Below, in pieces: positions 60,732 through 64,000 of a DNA stretch of 64,000 nucleotides. The stretch is taken from NCBI GenBank assembly GCA_036825615.1, contig DAISXY010000017.1, forward strand, positions 29,035 to 93,034. The letters run 5' to 3'. The translations under genes were made by a program, and so were the position numbers. Below the pieces are notes generated by a model. The model saw only the letters and a program-made list of their open reading frames with translations. It did no database searches and was not told where the DNA came from. This DNA is from JAICXG01 sp036825615. Its GTDB lineage: Bacteria > Verrucomicrobiota > Verrucomicrobiia > Chthoniobacterales > UBA10450. Each line of letters opens with the position of its first letter. Positions within the stretch are counted from its first letter, which is position 1.

Positions 60732-62120
60732 ATGGAATCCTATCAGGTCATTATAATCGGCGGCGGGAAGGGCGGGAAAACGCTCGCGACTGAACTCGGC
60801 CACAACGGGATCAAGACCGCGCTGATTGAGCGCAGCGCTGAGATGATCGGCGGCAGTTGCATAAATGTCGCGTGCATTCCGACAAAGACATTGATCGCCA
60901 GCGCGCGAGTGGCGCAAACGGCTCGGCGAGCCGCTGAGTTTGGGATCCAGCTTGGTGAAGTGCGGGTGGATTGGCTGAGCGTTCGGCGCCGGACGGAAGG
61001 GGTCGTCGCCGGAATGCGGGCGATGAATTACAAGAACTTCACGAGCGCTCCTAACCTCGACTTCATTCTCGGCACAGCGCGCTTTATCGAACCTCACGTG
61101 ATCGAGGTGGAAGATCCGAACGGCGTCAGGCGGCGGCTTACTGCCGGCAAGATTTTCATCAACACCGGCACGCGTCCGGCGAAGGCCGACCTGGCGGGTT
61201 TAGCTGACATTGGCGCGCTCGCACTGGATAGCGAGAGCATCCAGCGGCTCGATGCTTTGCCGCCCCATCTGCTGGTGCTCGGCGGGAGTTATGTTGCCTT
61301 GGAGTTCGCGCAAATGTTCCGGTTTTTCGGAAGCGAAGTAACCGTTCTCGAGCGCGGCTCACAGTTGTTAAAGCGCGAGGACATGGACGTAGCAGAGGCC
61401 CTAACCGGGATCCTTCGCGACGACGGCATCGACATTCGCCTGAACTGCGTCGCAGAACGCCTCGAGAAAAATGGAGACACTCTGGAAGTCTTTGTGAAGG
61501 AAGGTGCCCGCACCAATCGTATAACTGGGTCGCACCTGATCCTCGCAGTCGGCCGTAGGCCGAACACGGAAGAGCTCAACCTCGCAGCGGCCGGTGTCGA
61601 AACGAACACGCGAGGATTCGTCCGTGTTAACGAACGATTGGAAACTTCCGCCGACGGCGTGTGGGCGCTCGGCGATGTAAATGGTGGTCCTCAGTTCACC
61701 CACGCATCACTCGACGATTATCGGATCGTGAAGGCGAATATTTTTGAGAACGGTCAGCGCACGACGAAAGACCGGCTCATCCCATTCACCCTTTTCACTC
61801 AACCGGAGCTCGCGCGAGTCGGGCTGACCGAGAAAGAGGCGACTCAGCAAGGACTTCAGTTTCGCATCGCAAAAGCGCCCGCGGCCGCAATTCCGCGCGC
61901 TAAGACGATGAGCGAAACGCGCGGCTTCATCAAAGTGGTAATCGATGCCAGAACCAACCGTCTTCTCGGTTGTACGATTCTTTCGCTGGAAGCCGGTGAA
62001 ATGATAAGCACGGCGGAGATGACGATGACCGGCAACCTTCCATTCACGGCGCTCCGCGACGCGGTGCTAACTCATCCGACAATGACAGAGGGCTTCAACA
62101 CCGTATTCGCCGGGCTTTGA
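60732..62120 (+). CDS. Class I pyridine nucleotide-disulfide oxidoreductase (mercuric reductase-like)
   Basis: A 462-residue flavoprotein. It has the FAD loop VIIIGGGKGGKTLA, the redox-active disulfide CINVAC within GGSCINVACIPTK (Cys43 and Cys48), the NAD(P) loop LVLGGSYVALEFAQMF, a second FAD motif GVWALGDVNGG, and the C-terminal HPTMTEGF with the catalytic His and Glu. It resembles mercuric reductase or dihydrolipoamide dehydrogenase types but lacks the C-terminal cysteine pair of MerA and the N-terminal metal-binding domain, so the substrate is unknown. Confidence 0.88.
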   Translation: MESYQVIIIGGGKGGKTLATELGHNGIKTALIERSAEMIGGSCINVACIPTKTLIASARVAQTARRAAEFGIQLGEVRVDWLSVRRRTEGVVAGMRAMNYKNFTSAPNLDFILGTARFIEPHVIEVEDPNGVRRRLTAGKIFINTGTRPAKADLAGLADIGALALDSESIQRLDALPPHLLVLGGSYVALEFAQMFRFFGSEVTVLERGSQLLKREDMDVAEALTGILRDDGIDIRLNCVAERLEKNGDTLEVFVKEGARTNRITGSHLILAVGRRPNTEELNLAAAGVETNTRGFVRVNERLETSADGVWALGDVNGGPQFTHASLDDYRIVKANIFENGQRTTKDRLIPFTLFTQPELARVGLTEKEATQQGLQFRIAKAPAAAIPRAKTMSETRGFIKVVIDARTNRLLGCTILSLEAGEMISTAEMTMTGNLPFTALRDAVLTHPTMTEGFNTVFAGL

Positions 62121-62356
62121 TTGTGTACTTCTCCGGTTCCATGGTCTAATCACAGTCGATCAGCTCGCGAAGGTCCGGTCTGGTCGGAAGGTTGACGCGG
62201 GCTGCGCTGCGTTCGTCGAGATCGGGCCCGCAGTTCATGCGCACGACATCGTAATCTCGCACTGGAAAACCTGCTATCCGTCGCTTCCGCCTGGACAGGC
62301 GGTTTCATGGCGCATGCCTTGCCGTCGCGATCCTGAATCTGCTTTGCGAATTCGAC

Positions 62357-62530
62357 ATGCTCGTCGGTCTGGCGTTTAAGAACGCGATCCCGATTGGACC
62401 GTTTCGATGCGGCGGTTGAAGCGGCGCGGGAACGCCTGCGCGCCATTCTCATGACCTCGTTCGCATTCATTCTCAGCATGGTGCCGCTCGTCGTGAGCTG
62501 TGGCGCCGGCGCGGCGCCTCCGCGCGACAA
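62357..62530 (+). pseudogene. Relic of an RND multidrug efflux transporter (AcrB-like)
   Basis: From ATG 62357 one frame reads MLVGLAFKNAIPI, the AcrB LIGLAAKNAILIVEF block. After a shift, the next frame reads DAAVEAARERLRAILMTSFA with FILSMVPLVVSCGAGAAPP. The gene ends at about 62530. This is the conserved membrane helix 10-11 region of RND permeases (about 55 codons of roughly 1000), with at least one frameshift, so it is a small fossil. Confidence 0.8.
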
Positions 62531-62581
62531 AATCCGTGCGGCGACAGAGGCGCAAGCCTAACGAGCATGAACCAATGGCAT

Positions 62582-62659
62582 TAACGCAGAGGAGGGAGAG
62601 GTTTCGCAGAGAATGCACGCTATCGACCCTTTCCCTTCCCCTCTCCGCCCTCGGCGTTG
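62582..62659. repeat. Imperfect inverted repeat related to the element at 57538
   Basis: The left part TAACGCAGAGGAGGGAGAGG and the right part CCCCTCTCCGCCCTCGGCGTT are imperfect inverted copies. It shares the AACGCNGAGG ends with the repeat at 57538. Both lie in the 52-63 kb region rich in broken genes. Confidence 0.55.
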
Positions 62660-62973
62660 AAGTAAATCTGGTCGCGAGATGAAGCTCGAGTGGGATGCAC
62701 ATGGCGTTCTTTCAACAGCCGGAACCTTCCCAACCAGGCTGCGGCATCAACAGCTCGCGGCTGCGCATTGATAAAGCTCGCAACGTTACTTCGAGCGAGA
62801 TCATTGGTGGGCGACTGGAACTGGTTGGGCATCGGTGTCAGCCATTTTGGCTTCAAGCTCAGAACGAATTCTTCCTTACCCGAATCGCATCGCGCCGCTC
62901 TCGAAGCTGTGGCGGCCGATTGCGCAATCTCGGCGCATAGTAATTCTGTACCAGCGCGCTTAGGCTACCGCGC

Positions 62974-63744
62974 GTGGAATGGCTAAGCGATGCGAACGCC
63001 TGGATCGGGCTGCTGACTCTGATCGCCCTCGAGATCGTTCTCGGCATCGACAACATCATATTCATTTCGATCCTGGCCGGAAAATTACCGCGTGGGGACC
63101 GGAAGAAAGCGCGCACGGTGGGCCTCGCCGCGGCGATGGCGATGCGCATTCTGCTGCTGCTTTCGCTTGCGTGGATCAGCGGACTAACTCGTCCGTTGTT
63201 CGCGGTGGCCGGTTTCGATGTCACAGGACGTGCCCTTATCCTGATCGCAGGCGGTTTGTTTCTGCTCGCTAAAAGCACGCATGAAATTCACGATCAAATC
63301 GAAGGCGATGACGAACATGAGAACGTCACCGTTGTTCCTTCGTTCGCTGCCGTGCTCGTGCAGATCGCGCTGCTCGATGTGGTCTTCTCACTGGATTCGG
63401 TGATCACAGCGGTGGGCATGGTTGACCAGATCAGCATCATGATCATCGCCGTCATCCTGGCGATCGTTGTGATGATGCTGTTCGCAGGGCCGGTCAGCGG
63501 CTTCGTCGAGCGGCATCCCACGATCAAGATGCTTGCGCTCAGCTTCCTTCTTTTGATCGGGGTCAACCTGATCGCCGAGGGGGTCGGCTTTCACATCCCG
63601 AAAGGCTACACTTACTTCGCGATGGCTTTTGCGGTTTTCGTCGAGCTTTTGAATTTGAGAATTCGCGGGCGAAAGCCCAAGCGGCGCCCAGTGCGCAGCC
63701 GCCGATTGAACAGGGCGATTCACCGTATAGAAAAGTCGCGTTGA
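62974..63744 (+). CDS. TerC-family membrane protein
   Basis: A 256-residue inner-membrane protein with a GTG start and seven to eight helices. It has LEIVLGIDNIIFISILAGKL near the start and a second VVFSLDSVITAVGM motif near residue 140, which carry the acidic metal-binding residues of the TerC/Alx family. The C-terminus is basic and ends in the cytoplasm. It is a stand-alone version, unlike the fused TerC at 57659; the two are only distantly alike in sequence. Confidence 0.88.
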   Translation: MEWLSDANAWIGLLTLIALEIVLGIDNIIFISILAGKLPRGDRKKARTVGLAAAMAMRILLLLSLAWISGLTRPLFAVAGFDVTGRALILIAGGLFLLAKSTHEIHDQIEGDDEHENVTVVPSFAAVLVQIALLDVVFSLDSVITAVGMVDQISIMIIAVILAIVVMMLFAGPVSGFVERHPTIKMLALSFLLLIGVNLIAEGVGFHIPKGYTYFAMAFAVFVELLNLRIRGRKPKRRPVRSRRLNRAIHRIEKSR

Positions 63745-63945
63745 GTCTTGCCGCTGCTTCAGATCATTAAACTCGGAGTCTCTCCCCGTGGCGCCGCTCC
63801 TGCGAAAACCTCTCAGCCGAAGCCGCTGCGGTGCGCAAAACCGCTGTTATCGCAACGTGCGAGCTTCACACTCGATGACGCGCACTGATCGTTCGAAGCG
63901 CGATGGCGTGCCGCGCGCAGCTCGTCAAAAACGAGGAGTGAAAGG

Positions 63946-64000
63946 TGGTGCGCGATACAGGGTTCGAACCTGTGACCCCTACCGTGTCAAGGTAGTGCTC
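63946..64000 (-). tRNA. tRNA-Val with anticodon GAC, 5' end outside the window
   Basis: Read on the minus strand, the anticodon arm is CTACC-TTGACAC-GGTAG with anticodon GAC. It is followed by a variable loop, a T arm ACAGG-TTCGAAC-CCTGT, and the acceptor end ATCGCGC-A-CCA with an encoded CCA. The D arm and 5' acceptor strand lie beyond base 64000. Confidence 0.93.

Larger units (their letters stand above)
1342..62564. repeat. Dispersed 9-mer TCGTTAGGC, 34 exact copies
   Basis: First bases of the GCCTAACGA orientation: 1342, 2906, 3406, 3430, 5623, 11171, 11975, 14020, 15092, 15677, 17015, 18311, 21722, 38991, 39946, 44367, 52781, 62556. First bases of the TCGTTAGGC orientation: 6777, 7181, 8533, 10153, 10587, 10722, 12766, 20131, 25126, 26150, 37283, 40121, 40299, 41275, 42023, 43521. 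Close variants TCGTTAGGG or TCGTTAGGT (either strand) lie at 9649, 12599, 13334, 14232, 21694, 26439 and 56368. Chance expectation for both strands is about 0.5 exact copies. In coding DNA it is read most often as Ser-Leu-Gly, also as Val-Arg, Pro-Asn-Asp/Glu or Leu-Thr. The list is from reading by eye, so a few copies may be missed. Confidence 0.9.
62121..62973. other. Degenerate region between the flavoprotein and the TerC gene
   Basis: About 850 bases with no intact gene. It includes the RND efflux relic at 62357-62530, an exact GCCTAACGA motif at 62556-62564, and an inverted repeat at 62582-62659. The parts 62121-62356 and 62660-62973 gave no recognisable product in any frame. Confidence 0.6.

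Overview
This 64 kb window of GC-rich chromosomal DNA most likely comes from a member of the Verrucomicrobiota, probably near Chthoniobacterales. That is an inference from the gene repertoire: a TolB-like/TPR membrane protein, a cassette of prepilin-like proteins, dispersed TCATCCTGAGCG-type repeats, and dnaA next to dnaN without recF or gyrB. No rRNA is present. One partial tRNA-Val runs off the right edge.

Layout. 0-3.3 kb: housekeeping (trmB, msrA) and small exported proteins. 3.3-6.6 kb: a possible origin region, dnaA and dnaN, closed by a REPIN-like double hairpin. 6.7-19.7 kb: a GT9 glycosyltransferase, surE, metF, a TolB/TPR protein, a sulfotransferase, the NAD(P)HX repair enzyme, a cell-wall amidase, an ACT protein and a two-gene unit of unknown function. 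19.8-27 kb: a complete cytochrome c oxidase operon (subunits I, III, IV, II, heme A and heme O synthases, Sco) with two small uncharacterised membrane proteins inside it. 27-33.6 kb, minus strand: a glycosyltransferase, rmlA and a prepilin-like cassette. 33.7-45.6 kb: an isolated nuoA, a FIST sensor, a XerD-type recombinase, a Mo-enzyme, transporters, a ferritin-VIT fusion, a GT2 enzyme and a phosphatase. 45.7-64 kb: accessory in character, with a lone ABC binding protein plus porin plus LysR regulator, a halogenase plus acyl carrier protein pair, an amidohydrolase, Dps, a PQQ enzyme, a TerC-CBS-EIIA fusion, a second TerC, and at least five decayed gene fragments.

The most striking signal is not a gene. 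The 9-mer TCGTTAGGC (or GCCTAACGA) occurs 34 times by hand count, where about 0.5 is expected by chance for both strands. It appears inside genes in several frames, in intergenic DNA, and as the stop codon of several genes, with no orientation bias. It is dense from 1 to 26 kb and 37 to 44 kb and almost absent from 26-37 kb and 44-64 kb. That pattern resembles DNA uptake sequences or other genome-wide short signatures, and the motif-poor segments look like later arrivals or decaying DNA. I know of no description of this element in this group, but I could not search.

All functional calls rest on reading protein sequences and motifs. No database search was run. Where a start codon differs from the longest open frame, the reason is given.
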